This document shows, in pieces, positions 14,512 through 22,761 of a stretch of DNA of 25,180 bases. The notes under the pieces were generated by a model. That model saw nothing but the letters and a program-made list of their open reading frames with translations, was not told where the DNA came from and made no database searches. How positions within the stretch are numbered: position 1 is the stretch's first letter; each line of letters starts with the position of its first letter. Both the position numbers and the translations under genes were made by a program. Source of the DNA: CAAGNP01 sp045603545. GTDB taxonomy: Bacteria; Bacteroidota; Bacteroidia; Bacteroidales; UBA932. The stretch lies in contig JAZUMG010000011.1 in the NCBI GenBank assembly GCA_045603545.1, positions 1-25,180 on the forward strand, in the 5' to 3' direction.

Positions 14512-16305
14512 ATGACTATTACTGACAAGATTAAGCTGCTTCCTGATGGCCCCGGTGTCTACAGATACCTGGATGAGGATGGCGTGGTAATCTATGTCGG
14601 CAAGGCCAAGAACCTGAAAAAGAGGGTGGCCCAATACTTCCAGTCTCCGGAAAAACTAACCAGAAAGACTGCCGTAATGGTGTCAAAAATAAGGGACGTG
14701 GAGCATACGGTGGTCAATTCAGAAGAGGATGCACTCCTTCTTGAAAACAATCTCATAAAGGAGTATCAGCCCAAATACAACATCCTCCTTAAAGATGGCA
14801 AGACATACCCCTGGATATGTGTCAGAAAAGAGCCCTTCCCCAGGGTCTTCCTCACCCGACGCTTCAAAAAGGACGGGTCGCTCTACTTCGGCCCATACAG
14901 TTCGGTGATGCACGCACATCGCCTTATGGAGCTCATCAACGCCCTCTACCCTTTGAGAAACTGTAATCTCAACCTCTCTGAGGAGAACATAGGTAAGGGG
15001 AAATACAAAGTCTGTCTCAATTATCACGTCAAAAAGTGTTTTGCCCCGTGTGTCGGCTATATATCGGCATCTGATTACCAGGGGCAGATAGACTCCATCG
15101 TGGAGATCCTCAAAGGGAACAGCTCTTACCTGATAAGGGAGTTTGACAGGAAGATGAAAGATGCTGCATCCAGACTTGAGTTTGAATTGGCCAATGAGTA
15201 TAAGGAGAAAAAGGGGCTTCTGGAGAAGCACTACAGCAAATCAGCAGTAGTCCATTCCGGCATAATGGATATGGATGTATTCTCCCTTATCTTCGAAGGA
15301 CAGGATGCCTTCGGCAACTATATGAAAGTGCGCAACGGTTGCATAATCCGCTCCATAAATCTACAGATAAAGATGAGAATCGAAGAGGAGCAGCCCTCTG
15401 TACTCTCGTCTTTCATCGCTGAAATTTATTCTCGAAATGACACTGAGCAAGATAATGTAAAAGAGATACTTGTCCCTTTTATGCCAGATCAGGAATTTGA
15501 AGGAAAGAATGTTCATGTACCACTCAAGGGGGATAAACTGGCAGTTTTGGAACTCTCAAGAAAAAATGCTGCGGAACTAAGGTTTGACAGGCTCAAGCAG
15601 GAGGAATTTGTAAACCCCAAGGAGCACACAGAGCGGATCCTCGAGAACCTCAAAAGGGATTTGGGGATGGATGAGCTCCCAAGACATATCGAGTGTTTTG
15701 ACAACTCTAACATCCAAGGGACAAATCCAGTCTCGGCCTGTGTTGTCTTCAAGGATGGAGCCCCATCAAAAAAGGACTATAGGCACTTCAATATCAAGAC
15801 TGTGGTTGGGGCCAATGACTATGCTTCAATGAAAGAGGTGGTGAACAGGAGATACACCCGTGTTCTGGCTGAGGGGGGAGAACTTCCGCAGTTAATAGTC
15901 ATAGACGGTGGCCGCGGACAGGTGAGATTTGCCTATGAAGCATTACTTGAATTGGGATTGCTTGATAAGGTGAAACTCATAGGTATAGCAGAGAGAATGG
16001 AGGAGCTGATCATCCCAGGTGACCCATACCCGATGTTCCTTGACAAAAATTCAACATCGCTGAAGCTGATTATGCAGCTGAGGGATGAAGCACACCGATT
16101 CGGAATCACCCATCATAGGGACAGGCGCTCAAAAGGGCAGATATCCTCCTCTCTTGACACTATCCCGGGGGTAGGTCCTAAGACCATCGAGAAGCTTATA
16201 GCCAAATTCAAGAGTGTGGCCAGAATAAAAGCGGCTACAGAGGCGGATGTTGCCTCTGTAGTGGGTCCGAATCTGGCCAGAAAGATTAAGGAAGGTCTAA
16301 GCTGA
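14512..16305 (+). CDS. uvrC: UvrABC excinuclease subunit C
   Basis: The 597-residue protein makes the two incisions flanking a DNA lesion in nucleotide excision repair. The N-terminal GIY-YIG nuclease domain reads GPGVYRYLDEDGVVIYVGKAKN (key parts GVYRY and IYVGKAKN, about 14-35) and makes the 3' cut. A cysteine cluster (about 155-180, KVCLNYHVKKCFAPCVG) is followed by a UVR motif (about 205-235). The RNase H-like domain (about 385-530; IECFDNSNIQG and VIDGGRGQ) makes the 5' cut. Tandem helix-hairpin-helix motifs end the protein (IPGVGPKTIEKLIAKF and VVGPNLARKI). Length and order are normal. The last 20 nt overlap the convergent gene on the other strand, so neither has an obvious private terminator. 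Confidence 0.97.
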   Translation: MTITDKIKLLPDGPGVYRYLDEDGVVIYVGKAKNLKKRVAQYFQSPEKLTRKTAVMVSKIRDVEHTVVNSEEDALLLENNLIKEYQPKYNILLKDGKTYPWICVRKEPFPRVFLTRRFKKDGSLYFGPYSSVMHAHRLMELINALYPLRNCNLNLSEENIGKGKYKVCLNYHVKKCFAPCVGYISASDYQGQIDSIVEILKGNSSYLIREFDRKMKDAASRLEFELANEYKEKKGLLEKHYSKSAVVHSGIMDMDVFSLIFEGQDAFGNYMKVRNGCIIRSINLQIKMRIEEEQPSVLSSFIAEIYSRNDTEQDNVKEILVPFMPDQEFEGKNVHVPLKGDKLAVLELSRKNAAELRFDRLKQEEFVNPKEHTERILENLKRDLGMDELPRHIECFDNSNIQGTNPVSACVVFKDGAPSKKDYRHFNIKTVVGANDYASMKEVVNRRYTRVLAEGGELPQLIVIDGGRGQVRFAYEALLELGLLDKVKLIGIAERMEELIIPGDPYPMFLDKNSTSLKLIMQLRDEAHRFGITHHRDRRSKGQISSSLDTIPGVGPKTIEKLIAKFKSVARIKAATEADVASVVGPNLARKIKEGLS

Positions 16306-19213
16306 ACAGGAACTGGAAGTAGTTTCTGTTGCCGTTTTGAGGTCCGGTGTATGCATATCTCACACCTACAGAGACAGGAACATTGAATCTTAGAGGATAA
16401 ATATCAAACAATAAGTCTGTTCCGGCTGACCAATACAAGCTTTGCTTCATGTTTGGAACTGAGTCTATAGCATAGTCCACAAATGGTAGAATTGTCATCC
16501 TTTTGAAATATAGGACTGACCATAAGTTGTAATCTCCCAAATAGATAGGTATAGCATAATCAAGTGTTGCTTTAGCAAAGACCTCTGTTGGGGTCAAATC
16601 CCTATATCCCCTCGGTAAAGAGGCGTATGAAGAGAGGTAATAGATCTTTCCGTCCACATTTTGCTTCTGGGCAGAGAGTGTAATCTTCAAACCCTGTTGG
16701 GGAGTTATGCCCGGGAAGTAGAAATAGCCGTTTGCATAGACCATATTTCCGAAGTTCTCCCCTGTCCATGGGGCACATCCACCCATAAGGCTGATGCCGA
16801 AGCCCCATTTTGGGAAATAACCTGAGTTGGTCACCGGCAATGTCTGATAATATTTGATTCCGTAGTTGAACTGGTGTTTGTAAAGGTATTCAGACTTCTC
16901 GTATGAGTAGTATCTGTCGTTGGTGAATGTCCATTGGAGTTGGGGGATAAGTCCTTTGTTCCACCCTTTGCGCGACAGGTTCCAAGGGAAATATACAAGA
17001 CCGTAGGTGTGGAGGAAAGGGGTGTGAAGATGTTCTTTCTGATCCACATATATCTCCCCTGCATCATTTCTGGCAAGTGTGAGTGAGCGGACATTCCTGT
17101 CGTTGTAGTTGGCGGCTATCTCAATGGTAGGGGCCCACCCTGTATAGGTGAATTTGGCGTGACCTGAATGGAAACCTTTGTGATATGAGTACCCGAGCAT
17201 TGTGATGGCGGTGCCGAGGGTGTTCTGGGAGTATACAGTGGCTCCGAGTGATGCGAGGTCGTAGAAGCTCTCATAACTCATACTCATAATATTGTCCACA
17301 TTGTAGTAGACAGGGCCCCAGGAGTGGATTCTGAACAGGTGGCCGAGTTTGGTGTATCTTTTGGACGGATACAACTCCTCATTGCTCATATCCACAACTT
17401 CAATGGAGTCGAGCTTTGTCTGATTTTTGGCCTGACTCGAGAGCATCTCGGCCAATGGGTATTTGTATGGTCTGTTGAAATCGGCCTCTTCCCATCTCAG
17501 TGAATCGGTGTGATTTCTGGCCAGATGGTACCCTTTGTGGTCAAATTCTGCGTAGAAGAGTGTGTCTCCTTCGATATATCCGTCTGATGCCCCATAGAGT
17601 GAGTTTGTCAGTTTGTGCAGGGTTCCGGATGTGGTGTCGAATGAGTATAGGTTGTTTATACCTGATAGGTCGCTGGTAAAATAGAGCTTTTTGCCGTCAG
17701 ATTTGAGCCCTACAAGTGTCTGGTTCTGCTGGGGTATCACTTCACTCCATTTTACCCTGTCATAGCTGTAGATTCCGAGTCCCTTGTCAAGTATTACAGA
17801 GCAGTAAATAGTGTCTCCAATAAAAGCTATCTCTTTAATCTGCCCTTTGTTGGGGGCTTCTATCTTACGTAGTACTTCTTGTTTGTCTGATGAGAGGACA
17901 ATGAGATTTGAGGAGCCCTCAACAGGGTATTCGGCGACAGCAATCATCTCTCCGGATGGGTTTGGAGAGGGGTTGTAGTATCTGGTATTGTATCTTTTTA
18001 TCGATATTTTTCCTGTCTTGAGGTCAAATGATGCTATGACAGAATAGTCTTTGAGCTGTGTGGCGCCATTGAATATGGACTCACTCCAGTAGATTTTCCC
18101 ATCTTTGCCAAGTGCCAGAGGGGATGTGTATCCGCTGAATGGTCTGAGGATCTTCTCCTTTCCTGCACTGTCTACGGATATAAGGCTCCTGTTCTGTTCA
18201 AAGCCCTCTTTTACCGCTATTATGTGGCCGTAATATCTGGATGCTGTGTCACTCACATATACCGGGTACCTGTAGTCGGTGTAGAGTTTCTCATCTTTGG
18301 AGGTCATCTTCTCTCCTGTGGTGACTTCCCCCAGATTTTCGAGGTCTCTGGTCCATATTTCGGTAAGAATTTTCTGCCCCTCCTCCAGAAAATGTTGTCT
18401 GCTCTTTCCTGCCACCGAGTTGAATGCCCTGAAGAGGACACTCGGATTGTAGAAGTGTTTCACTTCATATCTCAGAAGGTCGCTCGGGTAGAAATAGTTC
18501 TCTGAAATCTGACGTACAGCGGTATTTATTATGTACCCTATCACATAGTGGTCCGGGGTATAGTACTTGTAGGAACCGAAGTTCCATTTGTCCCAGTCAC
18601 GGTAGTCTCCGTTGAGATAGGCGGCCCTCATATATTGGAGGAAATCTGCATTGCGTCCCCTTCCGGCATTTGTCAACTCTGTCTCAGCTATTACAGCGTC
18701 ACCCTCCAGAAAGGCTTTCGAGGGGTAAAGGCCTACACCTATTCCGGTGGATTGTTCTCCAATCAGTGGGTATAGCACCTTCCATACACCCTTTTCGAAG
18801 TGGGATACTTGACCTATGTGCCTGCTTTCGTGGATGGAGACGTTGACATCCCACGGTTCTGAGGTGTTTTCGTATGCTGGAGGTGTGGTGAAAATATCGA
18901 CCCTCTTGGGGGCCCAGGTCACTACGCCGTTGCTGCGGGTGTAATAAGGGTGGAAAACCACAGGTATCCTTTTGGGGTTTATATCCAGCGGCTCCAGGAC
19001 TCTTGCTCTGTTGGTCTCAAAGTGGGTGGCGTACCTTCGTGCGAGGGAGTCAATCTCCTCCGGATATATGAATATGTAGTTTTCGGTCTTTATTTGTCTC
19101 CATTTTGCCTTGCCCGGGTCATCGCCGACAGTGAAGTATTGTCCCCAGAGGGGAACTCTGGAGATGCAGGTGACAAGGAATATGAAGAGAAGAAAGTGTC
19201 TGCCTTTTTTCAT
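16286..19213 (-). CDS. Putative secreted zinc peptidase with propeller and outer-membrane barrel
   Basis: The 975-residue protein has a signal peptide (cleavage near VPLWGQ, residue 24-25). A peptidase-MA-like zincin domain has HESRH at 128-132 and FLEGDAVIAE with Glu170 as probable third zinc ligand, fitting the gluzincin pattern HExxH...EGxA. Propeller-like repeats follow (about 300-600; ASFDLKTGKISIKRY, KKLYFTSDLSGINNLYSFD). The last 330 residues alternate aromatic and small residues (YNYGIKYYQTLP-like strands) and end in FQFLFSLDLP, consistent with a surface-antigen-type beta barrel. This order suggests an outer-membrane-anchored protease/sensor; substrate unknown, and catalysis is inferred from the motif only. 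The start is ATG 19213; a GTG just before it is less likely. A -7 box at 19231-19238 gives a separate promoter. Confidence 0.75.
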   Translation of the reverse strand: MKKGRHFLLFIFLVTCISRVPLWGQYFTVGDDPGKAKWRQIKTENYIFIYPEEIDSLARRYATHFETNRARVLEPLDINPKRIPVVFHPYYTRSNGVVTWAPKRVDIFTTPPAYENTSEPWDVNVSIHESRHIGQVSHFEKGVWKVLYPLIGEQSTGIGVGLYPSKAFLEGDAVIAETELTNAGRGRNADFLQYMRAAYLNGDYRDWDKWNFGSYKYYTPDHYVIGYIINTAVRQISENYFYPSDLLRYEVKHFYNPSVLFRAFNSVAGKSRQHFLEEGQKILTEIWTRDLENLGEVTTGEKMTSKDEKLYTDYRYPVYVSDTASRYYGHIIAVKEGFEQNRSLISVDSAGKEKILRPFSGYTSPLALGKDGKIYWSESIFNGATQLKDYSVIASFDLKTGKISIKRYNTRYYNPSPNPSGEMIAVAEYPVEGSSNLIVLSSDKQEVLRKIEAPNKGQIKEIAFIGDTIYCSVILDKGLGIYSYDRVKWSEVIPQQNQTLVGLKSDGKKLYFTSDLSGINNLYSFDTTSGTLHKLTNSLYGASDGYIEGDTLFYAEFDHKGYHLARNHTDSLRWEEADFNRPYKYPLAEMLSSQAKNQTKLDSIEVVDMSNEELYPSKRYTKLGHLFRIHSWGPVYYNVDNIMSMSYESFYDLASLGATVYSQNTLGTAITMLGYSYHKGFHSGHAKFTYTGWAPTIEIAANYNDRNVRSLTLARNDAGEIYVDQKEHLHTPFLHTYGLVYFPWNLSRKGWNKGLIPQLQWTFTNDRYYSYEKSEYLYKHQFNYGIKYYQTLPVTNSGYFPKWGFGISLMGGCAPWTGENFGNMVYANGYFYFPGITPQQGLKITLSAQKQNVDGKIYYLSSYASLPRGYRDLTPTEVFAKATLDYAIPIYLGDYNLWSVLYFKRMTILPFVDYAIDSVPNMKQSLYWSAGTDLLFDIYPLRFNVPVSVGVRYAYTGPQNGNRNYFQFLFSLDLP

Positions 19214-19230
19214 CACTCTTACTTTTGACG

Positions 19231-19238
19231 CAAATATA
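19231..19238 (-). promoter_or_regulatory. -7 box of the zincin-propeller-barrel gene
   Basis: The minus strand reads TATATTTG in the 37-nt gap after the upstream lipoprotein gene, 17 nt before the ATG. The nearest TTG is only 15 nt upstream of it, so the promoter is partial. Confidence 0.45.
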
Positions 19239-19250
19239 CTAAAACAAACG

Positions 19251-20213
19251 CTACAAGCGGTGAAGCTGCTCCATCAGGATGTTTACAGGTGCATCTTTGA
19301 GGATAACCCTCTTCTCTCTGTCAAGCAGGTAGAGTGAGGGGATAGCTCTTACGTCGTACAGGTTCTCCCCCTTTATTTTCAGATCCTCATTGTGACAGTT
19401 GATCCAGTTTTCGGGATAGATGGGCATATATTTGTACCACTGGGCGAGATCTTCGTCTATATAGATGTTTATCACTGTCAGCCTCCCCTCAGAAAAGAGT
19501 TTCTGGACGGCAAGCGATTGGCTGAGTGTGCCGATAATCTCTTTGCACGCTGTGCATCCCGGGTTGGAGAAGAACAGGAGGGTATACTCCCCTGCAGTTT
19601 TGTGAAGGGTGGAGCGTCTCCCATCCTTGGTGGTGTAATGGAAATCTGCCGCAACGGCCCCAATTCTGTTTTTTGAGCAATTTATGGCCTCCTGGGCATA
19701 TCTTTCCCTGCTGATGGAGTCAATCCCTTCAAATTTTGCCAATGTGGCTGCAAATGGGAGATAAAGCTCCTCGTTTCTGAAGTCGGAGTTGACACCGTAG
19801 AACACTTCTTCGGCAAATTCTACAGCGGAGGGGAAGATGGTGTTTTCTGGAGATCTCCTTTCAAGCCCGACAAGTCTGTTGATGAAATTTGTCTGTGCCT
19901 TGATCCCGTCAGCCAACGGAATCGAGAGGAGTATTCTGGCATATTCGTGGCAGGCCCCTGCAAACTGCTCCTTCGGGACGCCGCCGATAAGGGATGTGTC
20001 CTGGGAAAAGAGCTCAGACGAATCAATGAAGGGGTTCCAGTAATTATGGGCAATGTATTTCAGTACCCCATCCTGTCCAAGCATTGCAGGAGGCTGCACT
20101 TTGGGGAAATTGTGTGGTTTGGCCCCTTTCTGGCCGGGGTGGTCACCGCACCCACTTAAAACAAAAAATGCAGCTACTGATATAGCTGCAATTTTGGCAA
20201 AAATCTTTTTCAT
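19251..20213 (-). CDS. DUF5106 thioredoxin-like lipoprotein
   Basis: The 320-residue protein has a lipoprotein signal peptide (basic MKKIFAK, hydrophobic core, lipobox LSGC with Cys22). A helical domain (about 45-185) with NYWNPFIDSSELFSQDTSLI and an xxEQF helix matches the DUF5106 domain of Bacteroidota. A thioredoxin-like domain (about 190-320) follows, with LLFFSNPGCTACKE (Cys220-x-x-Cys223) and the cis-proline segment VRAIPSLYLLD. It is probably a periplasm-facing, membrane-anchored oxidoreductase or a TlpA/ResA-like reductant carrier; the partner is unknown. Its ATG lies only 4 nt after the 3' end of tRNA-Gln, leaving no room for a separate promoter or leader, so the two appear co-transcribed. 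No other start within the signal peptide is plausible. Confidence 0.85.
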   Translation of the reverse strand: MKKIFAKIAAISVAAFFVLSGCGDHPGQKGAKPHNFPKVQPPAMLGQDGVLKYIAHNYWNPFIDSSELFSQDTSLIGGVPKEQFAGACHEYARILLSIPLADGIKAQTNFINRLVGLERRSPENTIFPSAVEFAEEVFYGVNSDFRNEELYLPFAATLAKFEGIDSISRERYAQEAINCSKNRIGAVAADFHYTTKDGRRSTLHKTAGEYTLLFFSNPGCTACKEIIGTLSQSLAVQKLFSEGRLTVINIYIDEDLAQWYKYMPIYPENWINCHNEDLKIKGENLYDVRAIPSLYLLDREKRVILKDAPVNILMEQLHRL

Positions 20214-20217
20214 ATTG

Positions 20218-20288
20218 TTGACTTACGAGGATTCGAACCTCGACAGACAGAACCAAAATCTGTAGTGCTACCATTACACCATAAGTCA
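20218..20288 (-). tRNA. tRNA-Gln (anticodon UUG)
   Basis: A 71-nt cloverleaf on the minus strand: acceptor TGACTTA/TAAGTCA, discriminator A, and D arm with GGTGTAATGGTAGC. The anticodon arm CAGAT-TTTGGT-TCTG holds TTG, and the T arm is CGAGG-TTCGAAT-CCTCG. CCA is not encoded. There is no terminator after it; the lipoprotein ATG begins 4 nt downstream. Confidence 0.95.
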
Positions 20289-20298
20289 GTTTGCGGTG

Positions 20299-20329
20299 CA
20301 AAGGTAAAGAAATCTTTTATAATTGCAAA
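20299..20329 (-). promoter_or_regulatory. Promoter of tRNA-Gln (and lipoprotein)
   Basis: On the minus strand TTTG (20329-20326), 19 nt, then TACCTTTG (20306-20299), 10 nt before the tRNA. This is an exact consensus match and the only visible promoter for the downstream lipoprotein gene. Confidence 0.8.
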
Positions 20330-20338
20330 CAAAATATT

Positions 20339-20797
20339 TCAGAGCCAGGGCAATTTGTCCCCGAGCAGGAGGAACAGTCCAATCCACAGGAGAAATCTTG
20401 CCCCTTTGCCTATCAACATATAGATGGAACACTTGATAGGGGGGAGTTTATAGAAGCCAAGACCTATTGCAAAGATGTCACCGACGAAGGGGAGCCAACT
20501 CATAAAGGCGAGGAGTGCCCCATATTTGTCAATCCTCTCTTTCTGTCTGGCCAGAGTCTCCCTTTTTACCTTGAAAAACCGCTCAATCCACTCCCATTTG
20601 CCGAGCCATCCGATCCCAAAGGAGGTGATCCCACCGAGCCAGTTGCCCGCAGTGGCACTGATGAAGCACAGAAAAGGGTTGCCACCGGCCAACAGGAGCC
20701 CTATTATAAGGAAATCGGCAGAAAAAGGGACAACTGTCGATGCCATAAAAGAGCCGATAAAGAGTCCCGTATAGCCCCACTCCTGCAGAAATTCCAT
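20339..20797 (-). CDS. DedA/YqaA-family membrane protein
   Basis: The 152-residue protein belongs to the YqaA branch of the DedA/SNARE-associated (VTT) superfamily. It has four or so hydrophobic segments, an early GYTGLFIGSFMASTVVPFS with the FxxxxVxPxP-like re-entrant pattern, GNWLGGITSFGIGWLGK, and the conserved W-LPFVGDIFAIGLGF segment resembling the second re-entrant loop (here MSWLPFVGD). DedA proteins are implicated in flipping undecaprenyl phosphate or other lipids; the role of YqaA members is unproven. ATG 20797 is chosen because it overlaps the tadA stop (TGATG), implying translational coupling. An earlier in-frame ATG at 20839 lies inside tadA and adds no family-like sequence. Confidence 0.85.
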   Translation of the reverse strand: MEFLQEWGYTGLFIGSFMASTVVPFSADFLIIGLLLAGGNPFLCFISATAGNWLGGITSFGIGWLGKWEWIERFFKVKRETLARQKERIDKYGALLAFMSWLPFVGDIFAIGLGFYKLPPIKCSIYMLIGKGARFLLWIGLFLLLGDKLPWL

Positions 20798-21234
20798 CAC
20801 CTTATCTTTTTGAAGAAGTCCGACACCAATTGTCCGCACTCATCTGCCAGTACCCCTGATACCACCTCTGTGCGTGGATGCAGCAGTGAGGGGGAGAATA
20901 GTGAATATCCCCTTTTGGGGTCAGCGGCGCCATAGACCACCTTGGCTACTTGTGCCCAGGCAAGTGCAGCTGCACACATTGGACAAGGCTCCACAGTCAC
21001 ATAGATGGTGCAGGAGGTGAGATATTTCCCCCCGAGGTGCTCAGTGGCCATAGTGATGGCCTGCATCTCTGCGTGGGCAGTGGGATCCTTGAGCAGCTCG
21101 TTGAGGTTGTGGGCGCGGGCGATTATTGACCCTTTGCACACCACTACAGCTCCGATGGGAATCTCCCCCTTTTCACCTGCCTTAACCCCCTCTTTCAGGG
21201 CTTCGCGCATATATTTCTCGTCAGATTGAACCAT
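20797..21234 (-). CDS. tadA: tRNA-specific adenosine-34 deaminase
   Basis: The 145-residue enzyme converts A34 to inosine in the wobble position of tRNA-Arg(ACG), needed to read CGC/CGA codons. The zinc-binding cytidine-deaminase motifs are complete: HAEMQAI (His54, catalytic Glu56) and EPCPMCAAAL (Cys84, Cys87). IPIGAVVV (about 25-32) and HNLNELLKDPTAHAE are typical TadA rather than guanine deaminase, although guanine deaminases share the fold. It lies 9 nt after nhaD and its stop codon overlaps the start of the DedA/YqaA gene by one base. Confidence 0.9.
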   Translation of the reverse strand: MVQSDEKYMREALKEGVKAGEKGEIPIGAVVVCKGSIIARAHNLNELLKDPTAHAEMQAITMATEHLGGKYLTSCTIYVTVEPCPMCAAALAWAQVAKVVYGAADPKRGYSLFSPSLLHPRTEVVSGVLADECGQLVSDFFKKIR

Positions 21235-21243
21235 ATCGGACTG

Positions 21244-22620
21244 TTAAAAAAGCAAAAGGTATACAACCGCACCGGCAGCATAGCTCAAAAGGGCTATCCA
21301 GGAGAATTTTTTCAGATAATATACAAATGAAATCTTCTCCATACCCATAACTGTCACACCGGAAGCGGAGCCTATGATAAGCAGACTGCCCCCTGTCACT
21401 GCACAGTATGCAAGGAAAGTCCAGAAAGTGCCGTCTACCATAAATGCCCCAGTTTCTGCGATGGGGTACATGCCAATGGATGCGGCCACAAGTGCCACAT
21501 TGTCCAGGAATGATGAGCAGACGCCCAAAAGCAGGCCTATGGTATTAGGGTCGCCTATCAGCTTGTTCAGACCCTCTGAAAGTTCTGTCAGGAACCCCAC
21601 TGTCTTGAGGGCATTGACAGACATAAGAATGCCCAGGAAGAAGAGGACAGTAGAGATGTCCAGTTTGCTGAAAAGGTTGGAGACCAGCAGCTTCTTGGAG
21701 GCAGAATCGTGGGATTTGTGTGCTTTTATGTCAGTTACCACCCAAAGGATCACCAGTCCGAGGAGGACACCCATGAAGGGTGGAAGATTGAAGAGGCTCT
21801 GGAATACAGGGACCATAGCCAGAGAGCTCAACCCTATCAGCAGAAGGGTAGTCTGGTATTTGTGGGTTATATATTCCGGGAGGTGTGACTTCTCAAGGAC
21901 CACATCCTGGATATTTTCCCCTTTGGGAAACATAAACGACACGATGGTGCAGGCGATGGCAGCATAGAGGGCGCTCGAGAGGATAAGGTGCGACACCTGG
22001 TGGGTCACAGTGAGGTTTCCTCCGGTCCAGAGCAATAGTGTGGTGACATCACCTATCGGAGACCACGATCCGCCGGCATTTGCAGTAAGGATGGTAAGGC
22101 ACGCATATATCATCCTGTCAGATTTGTCTGAGATGAGTTTCCTCAGGACAGCGACCATCACAATCACAGTAGCCAAGTTGCCTAAAAGGGCAGAGAGGAA
22201 AAATGTAAGGATGCCGAAGGTCCAGGCAAGTTTCCTTTTGCTCTTTGATTTTATCGATTTGGTAATCACACTGAAAGCTCCGTGTGAATCGAGAACCTCC
22301 ACAATGGCCATGGATGCCAGCACGAAGAAAAGGGTGGTGGATACATCACCAAGAGCCTCCACAAGAGCTACCTCCACATATTTGTATGCCTGTCCTGCAG
22401 GGGTCAGGGCTGCAAATTTAGGGAAGCCGGCAATGAAATTCTCCATATATTCCGGAGTATGAAGGGCGAAAAGGCCGGCTGCATCGAGGAGGCAGATGAG
22501 CCACAGGAGGATAGACATTCCGACAGCAGTGGCTGCCTTATTTATATGAACAACATCTTCCAGGGCAATCATAATGATCCCCAAAACGAAGATTATAGGC
22601 ATTGCATAGAATAAAAACAT
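21244..22620 (-). CDS. nhaD: Na+/H+ antiporter, NhaD family
   Basis: The 458-residue polytopic membrane protein exchanges cytoplasmic Na+ (or Li+) for protons. It has 11-12 hydrophobic helices. The family's polar motifs are LLGNLATVIVMVAVLRKL and ANAGGSWSPIGDVTTLLLW in the middle, and SSFLDNVALVAASIGMYP with ASGVTVMGMEK near the end, matching the NhaD/ArsB-like ion-transporter fold with paired re-entrant elements. ATG 22620 gives MFLFYAMPIIFVLG and normal NhaD length. The reading frame stays open for 42 codons further, but that stretch contains the promoter (22646-22676) and cannot be translated. First gene of an operon with tadA and the DedA/YqaA gene. Confidence 0.93.
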   Translation of the reverse strand: MFLFYAMPIIFVLGIIMIALEDVVHINKAATAVGMSILLWLICLLDAAGLFALHTPEYMENFIAGFPKFAALTPAGQAYKYVEVALVEALGDVSTTLFFVLASMAIVEVLDSHGAFSVITKSIKSKSKRKLAWTFGILTFFLSALLGNLATVIVMVAVLRKLISDKSDRMIYACLTILTANAGGSWSPIGDVTTLLLWTGGNLTVTHQVSHLILSSALYAAIACTIVSFMFPKGENIQDVVLEKSHLPEYITHKYQTTLLLIGLSSLAMVPVFQSLFNLPPFMGVLLGLVILWVVTDIKAHKSHDSASKKLLVSNLFSKLDISTVLFFLGILMSVNALKTVGFLTELSEGLNKLIGDPNTIGLLLGVCSSFLDNVALVAASIGMYPIAETGAFMVDGTFWTFLAYCAVTGGSLLIIGSASGVTVMGMEKISFVYYLKKFSWIALLSYAAGAVVYLLLF

Positions 22621-22645
22621 AAGCTTATTTATTAATTTTGTATTG

Positions 22646-22676
22646 CAAAAATAAAAAATGTGCCAAAATGACACAA
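22646..22676 (-). promoter_or_regulatory. Promoter of nhaD-tadA-yqaA
   Basis: On the minus strand TTG (22676-22674), 20 nt, then TATTTTTG (22653-22646), 25 nt before the nhaD ATG. It overlaps the upstream half of the groES regulatory region. Confidence 0.65.
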
Positions 22677-22701
22677 TACCTTTGTGGCACTTAATTTGCC
22701 A
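22660..22701 (+). promoter_or_regulatory. groESL promoter region: -7 box plus sigma-54-like motif and TGCCA half-sites
   Basis: TACCTTTG at 22677-22684 is a -7 box without a good -33 partner. Directly after it TGGCAC (22685-22690), 5 nt, TTGC (22696-22699) matches the -24/-12 pattern of sigma-54 promoters exactly, predicting a start near 22711 and a leader of about 50 nt. The same region holds TGCCA/TGGCA half-sites at 22661-22665, 22685-22689 and 22697-22701, so a dyad-binding heat-shock regulator is an alternative reading. Confidence 0.5.
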
Positions 22702-22761
22702 TAGTGGGGGAGTGGTTTTGAAACAAATTATAAAAAATATAAACATTAAAAATTTACAATT

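Noticed and set aside
22621..22746. N-terminal extension of NhaD by 42 residues
   Set aside because: The region contains the nhaD promoter and has a Cys/Phe/His-rich translation not seen in the family.
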